NCBI GenBank assembly: GCA_024639935.1
Contig: JAHEFZ010000008.1
Location: 1-64,000 of the forward strand
Length of the DNA: 64,000 nucleotides
Reading direction: 5' to 3'
From: Microbacteriaceae bacterium
GTDB lineage: Bacteria > Actinomycetota > Actinomycetes > Actinomycetales > Microbacteriaceae
In this document: one piece after another, positions 7,843 through 16,760 of the stretch
How the letters are laid out: every line of letters begins with the position of its first letter
How positions within the stretch are numbered: position 1 is the stretch's first letter
Program-made: the position numbers and the translations under genes
Notes under the pieces: generated by a model
Seen by the model: the letters and a program-made list of their open reading frames with translations, nothing else
Database searches by the model: none
Told to the model about the DNA's origin: nothing

Positions 7843-8622
7843 GTGTCACTTCGGACGTCCATCAAGTCGGCCCTGTACGGCTTGTACGCGACACGACTTC
7901 AAAATCAACTTCGCGAAACAGTTCCACCGCGGCACGTCGGGATGATCATTGACGGAAATCGACGATGGGCACAACTGCACGACGGTGTGACAATTGCGGA
8001 GGGTCACGAAGCGGGCGCGAGCAAAATGCGTGAATTTCTCGGTTGGTGCGATGAGGCTCGAGTAGAGATTGTGACCCTGTATTTGTTGTCGAACGACAAC
8101 CTCACAGGTCGACCCCGCACGGAACTGAAAAACCTAGCTCGAATCATCGCACGCCTCGCGACCGACCTTGCGCGTGTACCCAACTGGCGCGTTCATCACG
8201 TTGGTGATGCCGACAATTTGCCCAGTTCGTTGCGCGGAGCACTGGAGGCCGCGGCCGATTCGACCGCGGCACACACCGGGTTGCATGTCAATTTGGCGGT
8301 GGGATACGGCGGTCGTCACGAGATAACGGAAGCCGTCCGCGACATCATTCGCGAACATGAAGCCGCCGGTCGAGGCATCGACTCTCTCGCCGACGACATG
8401 ACGCTCGACAACATTTCGGGGCACCTGTACACCGCGGGTCAGCCTGACTTGGATCTCGTCATACGCACATCGGGCGAACAGCGCATCTCGGATTTCATGT
8501 TGTGGCAGACCGCGCATTCCGAACTGTACTTCGTCGAAGCACTCGGTCCAGACCTGCGCGAGATCGACCTGCTGCGCGCCCTCCGAGACTTTGCTCGGCG
8601 ACAGCGCCGATACGGTGCGTGA
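7843..8622 (+). CDS. uppS: Isoprenyl transferase (cis-prenyltransferase)
   Basis: 259 residues. The substrate motif HVGMIIDGNRRWA (residues 31-43, catalytic Asp37) is followed by EGHEAGASKM, LYLLSNDN, and the C-terminal DLVIRTSGEQRISDFMLWQ and ELYFVEALGPD motifs. These enzymes add isopentenyl diphosphate units in cis to make polyprenyl carriers for wall synthesis. Actinobacteria often have two paralogues. Synteny with greA and phoH2 resembles Rv1086, which makes short-chain Z,E-farnesyl diphosphate, so a short product is possible. Start GTG 7843 lacks a strong ribosome site. Confidence 0.88.
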   Translation: MSLRTSIKSALYGLYATRLQNQLRETVPPRHVGMIIDGNRRWAQLHDGVTIAEGHEAGASKMREFLGWCDEARVEIVTLYLLSNDNLTGRPRTELKNLARIIARLATDLARVPNWRVHHVGDADNLPSSLRGALEAAADSTAAHTGLHVNLAVGYGGRHEITEAVRDIIREHEAAGRGIDSLADDMTLDNISGHLYTAGQPDLDLVIRTSGEQRISDFMLWQTAHSELYFVEALGPDLREIDLLRALRDFARRQRRYGA

Positions 8623-8771
8623 ACAGTGCGTGTCGACTTCGTTTTTCGGCGTGTCACACCCAGCTCGCGCGCTCGCGAGACATAGTTTCTCTGTATGAGT
8701 TAATTCATGTGGCGAACGGGCCACACGGTCTCGTCGCCACGCGGTTACCACCGCATCAGAACGGAGACTGA
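8619..8771 (+). CDS. Candidate 50-residue small ORF between uppS and phoH2
   Basis: A frame opening at GTG 8619 overlaps the uppS stop as GTGA and ends with TGA at 8769-8771, immediately before the phoH2 GTG. It would encode about 50 residues, basic and not clearly related to anything I know. In mycobacteria a small antitoxin-like gene (phoAT) is coupled to phoH2, so the placement is suggestive. The same frame continues open upstream inside uppS, which weakens the case. Treat as unproven. Confidence 0.25.
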   Translation: MNSACRLRFSACHTQLARSRDIVSLYELIHVANGPHGLVATRLPPHQNGD

Positions 8772-10115
8772 GTGCCCAAACCCACCGCCGCATCGTCCAC
8801 TTCCAATTCGACGTCAGCCGCACTCGTGCAACGCACCTACGTGCTCGACACTTCGGTGTTGTTGTCTGACCCTCGGGCGATTTTCCGATTTGCCGAACAC
8901 GAGGTCGTGCTTCCGGTAGTGGTCATTTCGGAACTCGAAAAGAAGCGAAACGATCCGGAACTCGGTTACTTCGCTCGTCAAGCGTTGCGGTACCTCGACA
9001 ATCTGCGAATCGCGCACGAACGCCTCGACATGCCGATTTCGGTCGGCGAGGGGGGAACCCTGCGCGTCGAGCTCAACCACACGAGCGACGCGGCATTGCC
9101 GTCGGGACTTCGTCTCGGGGACAACGACACCCGCATCTTGTCCGTTGCCCTCAACCTGTCACACGAAGGTCTCGACGTCGTGGTTGTGTCGAAGGATCTT
9201 CCTTTGCGCGTCAAGGCATCGAGTATCGGACTCGCCGCCGAGGAATATCGTGCCGAACTCGCGGCTGATTCGGGTTGGACAGGAATTGCTGACATCGCAC
9301 TCTCCGGCGACGAGATGCAGAAATTGTATGAAAAGGAAGAATTGCGCACGGCACTCGTCGAGGATCTCCCTCGAAACACTAATCTCATTGTTCACTCCGA
9401 AAGGGGCTCGGCTCTCGCTCGCGTCGTCGGACCGAAAAACATCGAACTCATTCGCGGTGACCGCGACCTGTTCGGGCTGCACGGACGAAGCGCGGAACAG
9501 CGACTCGCGATTGACATGTTGCAGGACCCCACCATTGGAATCGTGTCGTTGGGCGGTCGGGCCGGAACCGGCAAGAGCGCACTTGCTCTTTGCGCAGGGC
9601 TCGACGCGGTCCTCGAAAAGCGACTTCACAAGAAAATCATGGTTTTCCGCCCCCTTTACGCGGTGGGCGGACAAAACCTCGGGTATCTGCCTGGCGACGC
9701 AGACGAAAAGATGAACCCGTGGGCGCAAGCAACTTTTGACACCCTTGGTTCCGTGGTCAGCGATAACGTCATGGAAGAAATCATTGAACGCGGGCTCATC
9801 GAGGTGTTGCCCTTGACCCATATCCGCGGTCGCTCACTGCACGACGCATTTGTGATTGTCGATGAGGCTCAGTCGCTCGAGCGAAACGTCTTGCTGACGG
9901 TTCTCAGTCGCATCGGTCAAAACTCACGGGTGATACTCACGCACGACGTGGCTCAGCGCGACAATCTTTTGGTTGGTCGTCATGACGGCATCGCGAGCGT
10001 CATCGAGGCACTCAAGGGCCAAAACCTCTTCGGGCACATCACACTGCAACGCAGTGAGCGATCGGATATCGCTGCGCTCGTCACCGACCTGCTGGACAAC
10101 TACGAAATCGCCTAG
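8772..10115 (+). CDS. phoH2: PhoH2: PIN-domain ribonuclease fused to PhoH ATPase
   Basis: 447 residues. An N-terminal PIN domain (about 15-150) has the acidic motif [12 protein letters not shown] and later [13 protein letters not shown]. The PhoH-type ATPase follows, with Walker [14 protein letters not shown] near residue 260 and Walker [12 protein letters not shown] near 360. In mycobacteria PhoH2 is an ATP-dependent sequence-specific RNA helicase and ribonuclease linked to toxin-antitoxin systems. GTG 8772 is preceded by GGAG. A possible small partner ORF abuts its start. The next gene begins 49 bases on, behind an operator-like palindrome. Confidence 0.92.
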   Translation: MPKPTAASSTSNSTSAALVQRTYVLDTSVLLSDPRAIFRFAEHEVVLPVVVISELEKKRNDPELGYFARQALRYLDNLRIAHERLDMPISVGEGGTLRVELNHTSDAALPSGLRLGDNDTRILSVALNLSHEGLDVVVVSKDLPLRVKASSIGLAAEEYRAELAADSGWTGIADIALSGDEMQKLYEKEELRTALVEDLPRNTNLIVHSERGSALARVVGPKNIELIRGDRDLFGLHGRSAEQRLAIDMLQDPTIGIVSLGGRAGTGKSALALCAGLDAVLEKRLHKKIMVFRPLYAVGGQNLGYLPGDADEKMNPWAQATFDTLGSVVSDNVMEEIIERGLIEVLPLTHIRGRSLHDAFVIVDEAQSLERNVLLTVLSRIGQNSRVILTHDVAQRDNLLVGRHDGIASVIEALKGQNLFGHITLQRSERSDIAALVTDLLDNYEIA

Positions 10116-10131
10116 CGAGCCGTCGCTCCAC

Positions 10132-10151
10132 TAGATTTGTCCTAACAAATC
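10132..10151 (+). promoter_or_regulatory. Operator palindrome over -10 of the hydroxypyruvate isomerase-like gene
   Basis: GATTTGT-CCTA-ACAAATC (10134-10151) has perfect seven-base arms around CCTA. It overlaps a TAGATT hexamer (10132-10137) usable as -10, with a start near 10144. TAGATTTGTCCTAACAAA occurs identically at 33958-33975 before iolG. The core TGTCCTAACA fits the KGWCHTRACA motif that I recall for the Corynebacterium IolR regulator. Confidence 0.7.
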
Positions 10152-10164
10152 ACGAGGAGCAACA

Positions 10165-10947
10165 GTGGGATTCACTTTGGCCGCATCGGCGGAAATGCTG
10201 TTCACCGATTTGCCGTTTATTGATCGTGTTCGTGCAATTCACGGTCGGGGCCTCGGGGTGGAAATTTGGGACTGGACGACCAAGGATCTTGACGAACTCG
10301 CCACAACCGGCGCACATTTCACGTCAATGACCGGGTACATCGAGGGCGATCTACTTGAAGCCGACGGTATTGCCCGTTTTCTTGAAACCGCGGAGCAATC
10401 GATCGTGGCCTCACGCATCATTGACGCCGATCGACTGAACGTTCACGGAACAGGACTCGATGGCAACGGGCAGGCGATTCGCCAACGCGAATTCGTTACG
10501 CCAGACGAACGCCGGACCGCGCGCGATACGCTGTCCCGCCTCGCTGACCTCGGGGCCAAGCACAACGCCGTGTTCATGCTCGAGAATCTAAATTTGTTTG
10601 TCGACCACCCGGGAACTCCCTTCGGTAGGGCAGAGGACACGATCGACTTGGTTTCCCACATCGACAATCCGCACCTGCAACTCAACCTCGATTTGTATCA
10701 CGCCCAAATAGGCGAAGGGAACCTTGTTGAGCTTGTTCGGCAAGCACTGCCTTGGATCGGCGAAATCCAGGTCGCGGACGTTCCCGGACGCCAAGAACCT
10801 GGGACGGGTGAAATCAATTTTTCCCGAATCGCTCGCGAGTTGGTCGCCCTAAAGTTTGACAAGATTGTTGGGCTCGAAGGTTGGGCGTCGGGGGATTCGA
10901 ACGCCGCACTTGATGCGTTTGTCGACGCATTTACTGTTCAGTCCTGA
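10165..10947 (+). CDS. Hydroxypyruvate isomerase-like TIM-barrel protein
   Basis: 260 residues from GTG 10165, with GAGGAGC just upstream. It is a sugar-isomerase-like TIM barrel with Hyi-family motifs: MLENLNLFVDHPG, LNLDLYHAQIGEGNL, IQVADVPGRQEPGTGEINF. Glu and His residues in these motifs bind the metal. Classical Hyi interconverts hydroxypyruvate and tartronate semialdehyde. Here the promoter carries the same 18-base operator sequence as iolG, so I infer a role in cyclitol catabolism, perhaps inosose isomerisation like IolI. The neighbours phoH2 and the HhH protein give no functional clue. Confidence 0.82.
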   Translation: MGFTLAASAEMLFTDLPFIDRVRAIHGRGLGVEIWDWTTKDLDELATTGAHFTSMTGYIEGDLLEADGIARFLETAEQSIVASRIIDADRLNVHGTGLDGNGQAIRQREFVTPDERRTARDTLSRLADLGAKHNAVFMLENLNLFVDHPGTPFGRAEDTIDLVSHIDNPHLQLNLDLYHAQIGEGNLVELVRQALPWIGEIQVADVPGRQEPGTGEINFSRIARELVALKFDKIVGLEGWASGDSNAALDAFVDAFTVQS

Positions 10948-10966
10948 GACAAACGCAGCGCGTGCG

Positions 10967-11245
10967 TCATCGAGCGCTGGGTGACGGGCGAAACGAAATT
11001 CGTTTGGCCGCCATAATCACTTTGATTCGGGCGATGGCCGATTTTCCCATACCGTGCAGCGCGGAAAGTTCCGTGAGCGAAATCTTGCGTAGGTCGGAAA
11101 CTTTGTAAAGCTTTGCGTCCACAAGCGCACGCCGAGCCGGCGCGCCTAATCCGATCCCACGCCATTCTCCGTCGAAGTCCTCATACTTGGATACTTCTCC
11201 GACCGGAGGCTTAAACGCACGTCGCGGCGCAGGCTTCTGGGACAT
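10967..11245 (-). CDS. Small helix-hairpin-helix (alphaCTD-like) protein
   Basis: 92 residues. The second half (about 31-80) reads LGAPARRALVDAKLYKVSDLRKIS then LHGMGKSAIARIK, which closely resembles the RNA polymerase alpha C-terminal or HhH DNA-binding fold. The N-terminus is basic and proline-rich and the C-terminus basic. Likely a small nucleic-acid-binding protein of unknown role. It is convergent with the isomerase-like gene (19-base gap). The start is fixed by a -10 hexamer six bases upstream. Confidence 0.75.
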   Translation of the reverse strand: MSQKPAPRRAFKPPVGEVSKYEDFDGEWRGIGLGAPARRALVDAKLYKVSDLRKISLTELSALHGMGKSAIARIKVIMAAKRISFRPSPSAR

Positions 11246-11251
11246 GAGGGA

Positions 11252-11257
11252 AGTCTA
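11252..11257 (-). promoter_or_regulatory. -10 element TAGACT, leaderless start of HhH protein gene
   Basis: Minus-strand TAGACT is followed by six bases and the ATG at 11245. There is no Shine-Dalgarno sequence in the gap. Confidence 0.5.
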
Positions 11258-11267
11258 GGCCCGCGGG

Positions 11268-11708
11268 CTATCGTGCGGTCAACGACTCGACGACAGCCGC
11301 AATACGTCGATCCCTAGTTTCGACCGCTTTCGCGTCGGCGACCTTTCGCGCGTGTTCCTTTCGCGCAGAGTACGTTAGCGATTCGAACACCTCCGTGAGC
11401 CCGGCCGAGGCCAGAGCGGTCGCCAGTTCAGACGGAACGTCCACTTCGCGACGCCCCCCGTCGAGTTCGAGCGTGACCGTGACGGAATCGCCTGCTTTCA
11501 CGCCCGCCGCAGCGCGGTCCTTTTGTGGAAACACAACTCGGCATGTGCCCGCAACTCCAACGGCAGTCGAACGGTAGGTGTGGTCGTTGATGCAGATAAT
11601 GAGCGGGGCGCGTTTGTGTGTGCCGAGTTCTTCAAGAATTTCCTGCGGGATTTCGAGAGAGGCGTGGTTGCCTTCACCGATGACCATGGTCGAAAATGTC
11701 ACGCTCAC
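11268..11708 (-). CDS. DUF1905/YdeI-type domain protein
   Basis: 146 residues. The N-terminal half (about 1-90) matches the DUF1905 beta-barrel pattern, with YRSTAVGVAGTCRVVFPQKDR and VKAGDSVTVTLELD. The C-terminal part matches the YdeI/OmpD-associated tail, with FESLTYSARKEHARKVADAK and a final basic helix. Such proteins are common small cytosolic proteins without an established function. Start GTG 11708 is the best available. It lies in a minus-strand run of small genes. Confidence 0.8.
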   Translation of the reverse strand: MSVTFSTMVIGEGNHASLEIPQEILEELGTHKRAPLIICINDHTYRSTAVGVAGTCRVVFPQKDRAAAGVKAGDSVTVTLELDGGRREVDVPSELATALASAGLTEVFESLTYSARKEHARKVADAKAVETRDRRIAAVVESLTAR

Positions 11709-11754
11709 GGCTCAAGCCTTGGAGATGGTGGAGGCATTTCAGTCGTTGAGAAAT

Positions 11755-12078
11755 CTACAGGAGAGGCCGGAGTTCGACCCGGCGGTTGCACGCCCGAGAT
11801 CCTGTGAGCGCAAGAATCTCTGCTTCGGCTCGATTGGCAGCGTCGATGACCCAGAACCCTGTGTAGAACGTGTCGTCGGAAATCAGGGAACCCGATTCCG
11901 ATTCGGTCGTGTTTCCTCGCCCGTCAACGAGCGTCGCAGTGTTTGGCGCGCCAATTCCGCAGGCAAAAACCCACTGCCCGTTGACACGAAGTGACTCGTT
12001 GAATGCGTCGATTGCGGCCATTTCTTCGGCATTTCCCGAATTCGTTGCGTCGTCGATGACGAACAGGACGAATCTCAT
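11755..12078 (-). CDS. YCII-related domain protein
   Basis: 107 residues with the ferredoxin-like YCII/DGPF pattern: MRFVLFVIDD at the N-terminus, FNESLRVNGQWVFACGI in the middle, and GFWVIDAANRAEAE then a conserved RRVELRPLL end. Homologues (often annotated PhnB- or DGPF-like) lack a clear biochemical role. The start is supported by a leaderless-type -10 element. Not obviously part of an operon. Confidence 0.82.
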   Translation of the reverse strand: MRFVLFVIDDATNSGNAEEMAAIDAFNESLRVNGQWVFACGIGAPNTATLVDGRGNTTESESGSLISDDTFYTGFWVIDAANRAEAEILALTGSRACNRRVELRPLL

Positions 12079-12084
12079 GCAGTT

Positions 12085-12090
12085 AGCCTA
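12085..12090 (-). promoter_or_regulatory. -10 element TAGGCT, leaderless start of YCII-related gene
   Basis: Minus-strand TAGGCT ends six bases before the ATG at 12078. Confidence 0.5.
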
Positions 12091-12115
12091 CGTTGTTCCC
12101 GGCGAAGCTTATTCG

Positions 12116-13513
12116 CTATTTCGCGACGCCGGGCTTGGTCATGGACAACAGGTCAAGCGCTGTGTCCAGCTGTTCCACTGTGATTTCGCCGCGCTCGACA
12201 TATCCCAAGTCGATGACAGCATCGCGAACCGTGAGACCTGCCGCGACGGAGTGCTTGGCGATTTTCGCGGCTGCTTCGTACCCGATGATTCGGTTGAGTG
12301 GTGTGACGATGCTGGGTGACATTCCCGCAAGTGCCGCGGCTCGTTCCACGTTCGCCTCGAGCCCGTCGACTGTCTTGTCAGCAAGCACTCGACTTGAGTT
12401 CGCGAGCAATCGAATCGATTCCAACAGGGACGTTCCCATCACGGGGATAGCCACGTTGAGCTCGAACGCACCAGACGCCCCCGCCCAGGCGATGGTCGCG
12501 TCATTGCCGATGACCTTGGCACAGACCATGAGGACTGCTTCAGGGATGACCGGATTCACCTTGCCGGGCATAATCGACGACCCCGGCTGCAAGTCGGGAA
12601 TATGGATTTCGGCGATTCCCGTGTTGGGACCGGACCCCATCCAGCGAATGTCGTTACAGATCTTGGTGAGAGAGACGGCGATGACCCGCAGTGCGCCGGA
12701 CGCTTCGACGAGACCATCGCGCGCGCCTTGTGCTTCGAAGTGGTCTTTCGCCTCGGTGATGGGGAGCGCGGTGGACGAGGCGAGTTCCGCGATAACGGCA
12801 GCCGAAAAACCGGCTGGCGTATTGATTCCCGTCCCGACTGCGGTACCACCGAGGGGAACTTCGGCGACCCGAGCGATGGTCGACTGGATTCGCTCAATTC
12901 CGAGGCGTATTTGGCGGGCGTATCCGCCGAATTCTTGTCCAAGTGTGACAGGTGTTGCATCCATGAGGTGCGTACGGCCGGGTTTCACCATCGTCGCCCA
13001 AGTTTTCGCTTTTGTGTCGAGCGCGGTCGCGAGGTGGGCGAGCGCTGGGATGGCGTCACCGAGGAGCGCCGCGGTAACGGCGAGGTGAACCGAGGTGGGA
13101 AATACGTCGTTCGACGACTGCGATGCGTTGACATGGTCATTCGGGTGAACCACGTCCCCACGCTTTGTTGAAGCAAGGTTTCCCAGTACTTCATTCATGT
13201 TCATGTTGGACGATGTTCCCGAACCGGTCTGATACGTGTCGACGGGGAAATGATCGTGATGCTTCCCCGCGATTATCTCGTCCGCCGAGGCGACGATGGC
13301 ATCGCGGATGTCAGACGGAATTATTCCCAATTTCTCGTTGACAATGGCGGCCGCACGTTTGATGTGCGCGAGCGCAACAATCTGCGCCGGCTCGAGACCG
13401 CTGCCAGAAATGGGAAAGTTTTCAATCGCACGCTGCGTTTGTGCGCTGTACAGCGCGTCAGCGGGGACGCGAACTTCGCCCATTGTGTCGTGTTCGATCC
13501 GGAACTCGGTCAC
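12116..13513 (-). CDS. fumC: Class II fumarate hydratase
   Basis: 465 residues, full length for the class II, iron-independent enzyme. Motifs: [35 protein letters not shown], and the superfamily signature [12 protein letters not shown] with the catalytic serine loop. It catalyses reversible hydration of fumarate to malate in the TCA cycle. Start GTG 13513 has AAGGAG correctly spaced upstream. It corresponds to Rv1098c in the conserved actinobacterial order. Confidence 0.96.
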   Translation of the reverse strand: MTEFRIEHDTMGEVRVPADALYSAQTQRAIENFPISGSGLEPAQIVALAHIKRAAAIVNEKLGIIPSDIRDAIVASADEIIAGKHHDHFPVDTYQTGSGTSSNMNMNEVLGNLASTKRGDVVHPNDHVNASQSSNDVFPTSVHLAVTAALLGDAIPALAHLATALDTKAKTWATMVKPGRTHLMDATPVTLGQEFGGYARQIRLGIERIQSTIARVAEVPLGGTAVGTGINTPAGFSAAVIAELASSTALPITEAKDHFEAQGARDGLVEASGALRVIAVSLTKICNDIRWMGSGPNTGIAEIHIPDLQPGSSIMPGKVNPVIPEAVLMVCAKVIGNDATIAWAGASGAFELNVAIPVMGTSLLESIRLLANSSRVLADKTVDGLEANVERAAALAGMSPSIVTPLNRIIGYEAAAKIAKHSVAAGLTVRDAVIDLGYVERGEITVEQLDTALDLLSMTKPGVAK

Positions 13514-13530
13514 GGTTTCTCCTTGAGTAT

Positions 13531-14175
13531 TTAGTCGATATCGCCAAAGACGATGGAGGGAATTACGTGACCCTCACGCAGGTTGTACGTTGCCCCGACA
13601 ATTCCAAGGCTACCGTTTGCGACGGCGTCGCCGACAAGTTCGCTCTGCGCCAGAAGTTCCGCAATCGTGTCACGAAGGTGTTCCTTGCCGACGTCGTCGA
13701 TGACGATCTCGTTGATGTCATTGGTCGCGTTGGCGAGCAGCACCCGATCGATAGCCGGTTGGATGGCGTCCGTGATGGACCGAATGTTGACGGGCAACGG
13801 CGTCGCATCCGGTTTGCGCGAATCAATCGCCGCCCGAACGGCCCCACAGTCATCGTGGGCAAGGACGAGGATGAGGCTCGCCCCGAGAGAGCTCACTGCG
13901 TATTCGAGCGAGCCGATGACGGACTGGGAGATTGTTTGGCCCGCATTTCGAACCACAAAAAGATCTCCCAATCCGAGGTCGAAAATTATTTCTGCAGACA
14001 AGCGCGAATCTGCGCATCCAAACAAGGCCGCGAAGGGGCGCTGTCCGTCGGCGAGAGCGTCGCGGTGGTCAACGTCTTGACGAGGATGGGCAAGCGTGCC
14101 GCTAATGAAGCGATTGTTTCCTGCCACGAGTTGTTGCCAGGCTTCGCGCGGGGTACTGGGTCGATGCGCAACCAT
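13531..14175 (-). CDS. Beta-class carbonic anhydrase
   Basis: 214 residues. Zinc ligands and the catalytic dyad are visible: C54, D56, R58 in GCADSR, and H107, C110 in LAHDDCGAV. The enzyme interconverts CO2 and bicarbonate. It lies 17 bases upstream of fumC on the same strand and three bases downstream of the DUF4245 gene, so the three probably share transcripts. An AAAGG sequence precedes the ATG. Confidence 0.93.
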   Translation of the reverse strand: MVAHRPSTPREAWQQLVAGNNRFISGTLAHPRQDVDHRDALADGQRPFAALFGCADSRLSAEIIFDLGLGDLFVVRNAGQTISQSVIGSLEYAVSSLGASLILVLAHDDCGAVRAAIDSRKPDATPLPVNIRSITDAIQPAIDRVLLANATNDINEIVIDDVGKEHLRDTIAELLAQSELVGDAVANGSLGIVGATYNLREGHVIPSIVFGDID

Positions 14176-14177
14176 TG

Positions 14178-14747
14178 TCAGCCTTTCCCTGTCCCCTGAA
14201 CGTTCACTGACTCGAGAGCCAGCGAAGCGACGAACTCGATTTCGGTCACGTCAGCGGTTCCTGTCACGATCAGGATACCGCCCTTCGGTAACGTGATTTG
14301 ATAGACATTTCGAAAGTTTCCTTGATTTTCCAGTTCAGATCGGTCGTATCGTGTCCAGCGCGACCCTTCGATTGCTACGGGTGATCCAACGGCGTCGTCG
14401 AGAACTTCGGCGACCTCGGGGGAGACACCGTTTGTGAACTGATGAATCGCCACAAAACCATTCGTCGGCGAAACAAACCCGATGTACCACTCGGGGTTTT
14501 GACCGTCACGGTAGTCCGCTCTATTCGCCCACCAATCTCCGTCGGAATCCGCAAACACCGGGTCAACCAGAAGGACAGGTTGCGGGGTGTCGTTGTGGAT
14601 GGCATGCCAATCGATTTCTGCGCGCGAACTCGGATCGGGGCGTACCGAGATCAACACCACGACAAGCACGATTCCGAGCGAGGCGAGCAAGGCTCCGATT
14701 AGCGTGAATACGTTTTGCCGATTGCGACGCTCGCGGGCAGAGCTCAC
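14178..14747 (-). CDS. DUF4245 domain membrane-anchored protein
   Basis: 189 residues: a basic N-terminus, a membrane anchor at about 14-36 ([20 protein letters not shown]), then an extracytoplasmic domain with [17 protein letters not shown] and a [17 protein letters not shown] region. This matches the actinobacterial DUF4245 family that usually neighbours xseB. Function unknown. Its first bases overlap the xseB stop (ATGA-type, 14744-14747), implying translational coupling. Confidence 0.83.
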   Translation of the reverse strand: MSSARERRNRQNVFTLIGALLASLGIVLVVVLISVRPDPSSRAEIDWHAIHNDTPQPVLLVDPVFADSDGDWWANRADYRDGQNPEWYIGFVSPTNGFVAIHQFTNGVSPEVAEVLDDAVGSPVAIEGSRWTRYDRSELENQGNFRNVYQITLPKGGILIVTGTADVTEIEFVASLALESVNVQGTGKG

Positions 14748-14956
14748 TCCGCGGGCTTCCGTGCGGTGTCAAGTCGTTGTCGGGCGCCGGCGAGCCATTC
14801 CTCGCATCGTTTGGCGAGTGCCTCACCGCGTTCCCAGAGTGCGACGGATTCATCGAGTGACGCGGTTCCCTTTTCGAGGGAGTCCACGATTGCGACAAGT
14901 TCGTCGCGCGCCTGTTCGTAAGTGAGGGTCGAAACCTCGGGAAGTTTGTCAGCCAT
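14744..14956 (-). CDS. xseB: Exodeoxyribonuclease VII small subunit
   Basis: 70 residues, standard size. The pattern is [20 protein letters not shown] then [20 protein letters not shown], ending in LDTARK. Several small subunits bind each XseA large subunit to form exonuclease VII, which degrades single-stranded DNA from both ends. It follows xseA by 19 bases. Within that gap is a -10 hexamer placed for its own leaderless transcript. Confidence 0.94.
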   Translation of the reverse strand: MADKLPEVSTLTYEQARDELVAIVDSLEKGTASLDESVALWERGEALAKRCEEWLAGARQRLDTARKPAE

Positions 14957-14962
14957 GGTTAA

Positions 14963-14968
14963 ACGGTA
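14963..14968 (-). promoter_or_regulatory. -10 element TACCGT in the xseA-xseB gap
   Basis: Minus-strand TACCGT ends six bases before the xseB ATG at 14956. It lies inside the 19-base gap after the xseA stop, so xseB may have a second, leaderless promoter. Confidence 0.45.
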
Positions 14969-14975
14969 CCTTTCG

Positions 14976-16169
14976 TTAGTTCACGGTCGCTTCGATGTCG
15001 CCGTCGGCGACTCTCAAAGAGAGCTGGTCGCCCCTCGAAACCGATGCCGAGGTCGTCACGACGACCCCTTTCGCATTGCGAACGATGGAATATCCGCGGT
15101 CAAGCGTTTTCTGCGGCGACAAGGTTCGCAATTTGCCGGTGATTCCATGGAGACGGTCGGTCGCCTGATGGACAAGTGAGTCGGCGAACGTCGACCCGCG
15201 ATATGCGAGATTTGCGAGGTCATTTTCGTGTCTCTCGAGGTACGCAAGAGGGCTCGCCATGACCGGGCGAGAGGCCAACTGCCGAATTCGATCGATCTGA
15301 TTGGTGATGGCGGTTGTCACAATCTGCCGACCGCGCGCGCGGAGTTGATCTATTTCCGCGAGGTCCGCGGCGACATCGGGAACGACCCGTTTGGCGGCGT
15401 CGGTCGGCGTGGATGCCCGCAGGTCGGCAACGTCGTCGAGAAGTGGTCGATCGTTCTCGTGTCCAATCGCGCTGACGAGCGGAGTCACGCACGCCATCGC
15501 GGCGCGCACAATTCGTTCGTCACTGAACGCGACCAGTTCCAGGAAGGCCCCGCCGCCTCGCGCAATGATGATGACGTCCACTTCCGGGTCGGCATCGAGC
15601 TGCGCAATCGCGGTGGGAATTTGTGAAATTGCGCCGTCACCCGAAACCCCGGTGTGAACCGTCTTGAACCGGACATCAGCCCAACGATTGCGGGCGTTGA
15701 CGATCACGTCCTTTTCGGCGTCAGAGTCTTTTGCGGTGATGAGCCCGATGCACGTAGGGAACTTAGGCAGTGGGACCTTGCGCGATTCGTCAAACGCGCC
15801 TTCCGCCTGAAGCGTTGCCCTAAGTTTCTCGATGGCGACGAGAAAGTCACCAAGCCCTTCGTGCCGAATCGTGTTCGCAACGAATTTCATCTCGCCATTT
15901 TTCGGCCAGAAATCGAATTGGCCGAAGAGTCGGATTTTGTCACCTGCTTTAAATTGCTCTCCCGACGCTGTTACGTTCGCGCCATCGATTTTGCCTTCGA
16001 TTCGAGCCGATTCGTCTTTCACGGTGAAGAACACAATCTGTTGCCAGGGTTTCCATTCGGCGATTTCACCCTCGAGCCAGAACGACTTCCACGCGGCAAT
16101 CTTGTCGCGAGCGACTCGCGACGCGACGCTCACCGAAAGAGGCGCGATGTCGTCGTGAGCGTCCGTCAT
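14976..16169 (-). CDS. xseA: Exodeoxyribonuclease VII large subunit
   Basis: 397 residues. The N-terminal OB-fold (about 15-110) includes [12 protein letters not shown], and the catalytic region includes [34 protein letters not shown], and [27 protein letters not shown]. The C-terminal coiled region and the [10 protein letters not shown] motif complete the large subunit. It pairs with the adjacent xseB product. Start ATG 16169 is backed by a leaderless-type -10. Confidence 0.95.
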   Translation of the reverse strand: MTDAHDDIAPLSVSVASRVARDKIAAWKSFWLEGEIAEWKPWQQIVFFTVKDESARIEGKIDGANVTASGEQFKAGDKIRLFGQFDFWPKNGEMKFVANTIRHEGLGDFLVAIEKLRATLQAEGAFDESRKVPLPKFPTCIGLITAKDSDAEKDVIVNARNRWADVRFKTVHTGVSGDGAISQIPTAIAQLDADPEVDVIIIARGGGAFLELVAFSDERIVRAAMACVTPLVSAIGHENDRPLLDDVADLRASTPTDAAKRVVPDVAADLAEIDQLRARGRQIVTTAITNQIDRIRQLASRPVMASPLAYLERHENDLANLAYRGSTFADSLVHQATDRLHGITGKLRTLSPQKTLDRGYSIVRNAKGVVVTTSASVSRGDQLSLRVADGDIEATVN

Positions 16170-16175
16170 GGGTTA

Positions 16176-16181
16176 ACCGTA
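16176..16181 (-). promoter_or_regulatory. -10 element TACGGT, leaderless start of xseA
   Basis: Minus-strand TACGGT ends six bases before the ATG at 16169. Confidence 0.5.
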
Positions 16182-16237
16182 CCCGTCACGGCAGACGGCA
16201 GACGGTACTCTGGAACCTTCGTGCGGAAAGGAATTCG

Positions 16238-16744
16238 ATGCGTCCCGTCACCTATGTCTATGACGACAGTGGCGCTCTCGACGACGCAGCGGGGTTCGTT
16301 CGACTTCAGCTTCGCGACCTTGTGGTGATGACTCCCGCGACAAACTTCGAAGTCGATCCCATAGTGCTCGATGCGATGCCGAGTACTGACCACGGCGACG
16401 ATTTCATGGACAGAATCATTGCGATGATGACGGACCTCCCGGTTGTGTTCACAATGTCTGCCCTCGTGGGTGAGCGCACCGACACCGAAGCGGCACTCAA
16501 CGAAGCGCTGAGTAAGGCAACGCTCAACCTTGCGGGACTGCGACGATTCCACGGTGCGTTCGACGGCAACTATGAGTGGGATTCGGACGACGGAGGTCTT
16601 CTGGTCCAGTGGATAAATGGCGATGAGGTGGTCCGACTTCACGTTCCAGACCCACGCGAGGGCACAGATTTCGTTCTCGTCGCACGGGGCCCGCACGGAG
16701 ATTTTACGTGGCAGTCAATCGCCGATCTTGCGGCCGACATCTGA
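16238..16744 (+). CDS. Hypothetical protein, acidic, 168 residues
   Basis: I do not recognise this protein. It is soluble and acidic with no signal peptide or membrane segment, and has an N-terminal beta-rich part (RPVTYVYDDSG) and a C-terminal WINGDEVVRLHVPDP stretch. Coding looks real: AAAGGA precedes the ATG at good spacing, a TACTCT hexamer at 16206-16211 can serve as -10, and codon usage matches neighbours. It ends 16 bases before ispH and could be cotranscribed, although ispH appears to have its own leaderless promoter. Confidence 0.72.
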   Translation: MRPVTYVYDDSGALDDAAGFVRLQLRDLVVMTPATNFEVDPIVLDAMPSTDHGDDFMDRIIAMMTDLPVVFTMSALVGERTDTEAALNEALSKATLNLAGLRRFHGAFDGNYEWDSDDGGLLVQWINGDEVVRLHVPDPREGTDFVLVARGPHGDFTWQSIADLAADI

Positions 16745-16748
16745 AACA

Positions 16749-16754
16749 TAGAAT
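16749..16754 (+). promoter_or_regulatory. -10 element TAGAAT, leaderless start of ispH
   Basis: TAGAAT is followed by six bases and the GTG at 16761. There is no ribosome site ahead of that GTG, so a leaderless transcript is plausible. Confidence 0.5.
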
Positions 16755-16760
16755 TGTCCA

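Noticed and set aside
12093..13088. 331-codon plus-strand open frame opposite fumC
   Set aside because: fumC is unmistakable on the other strand; the antisense product is Ala/Ser/Pro-rich and shows no domain.
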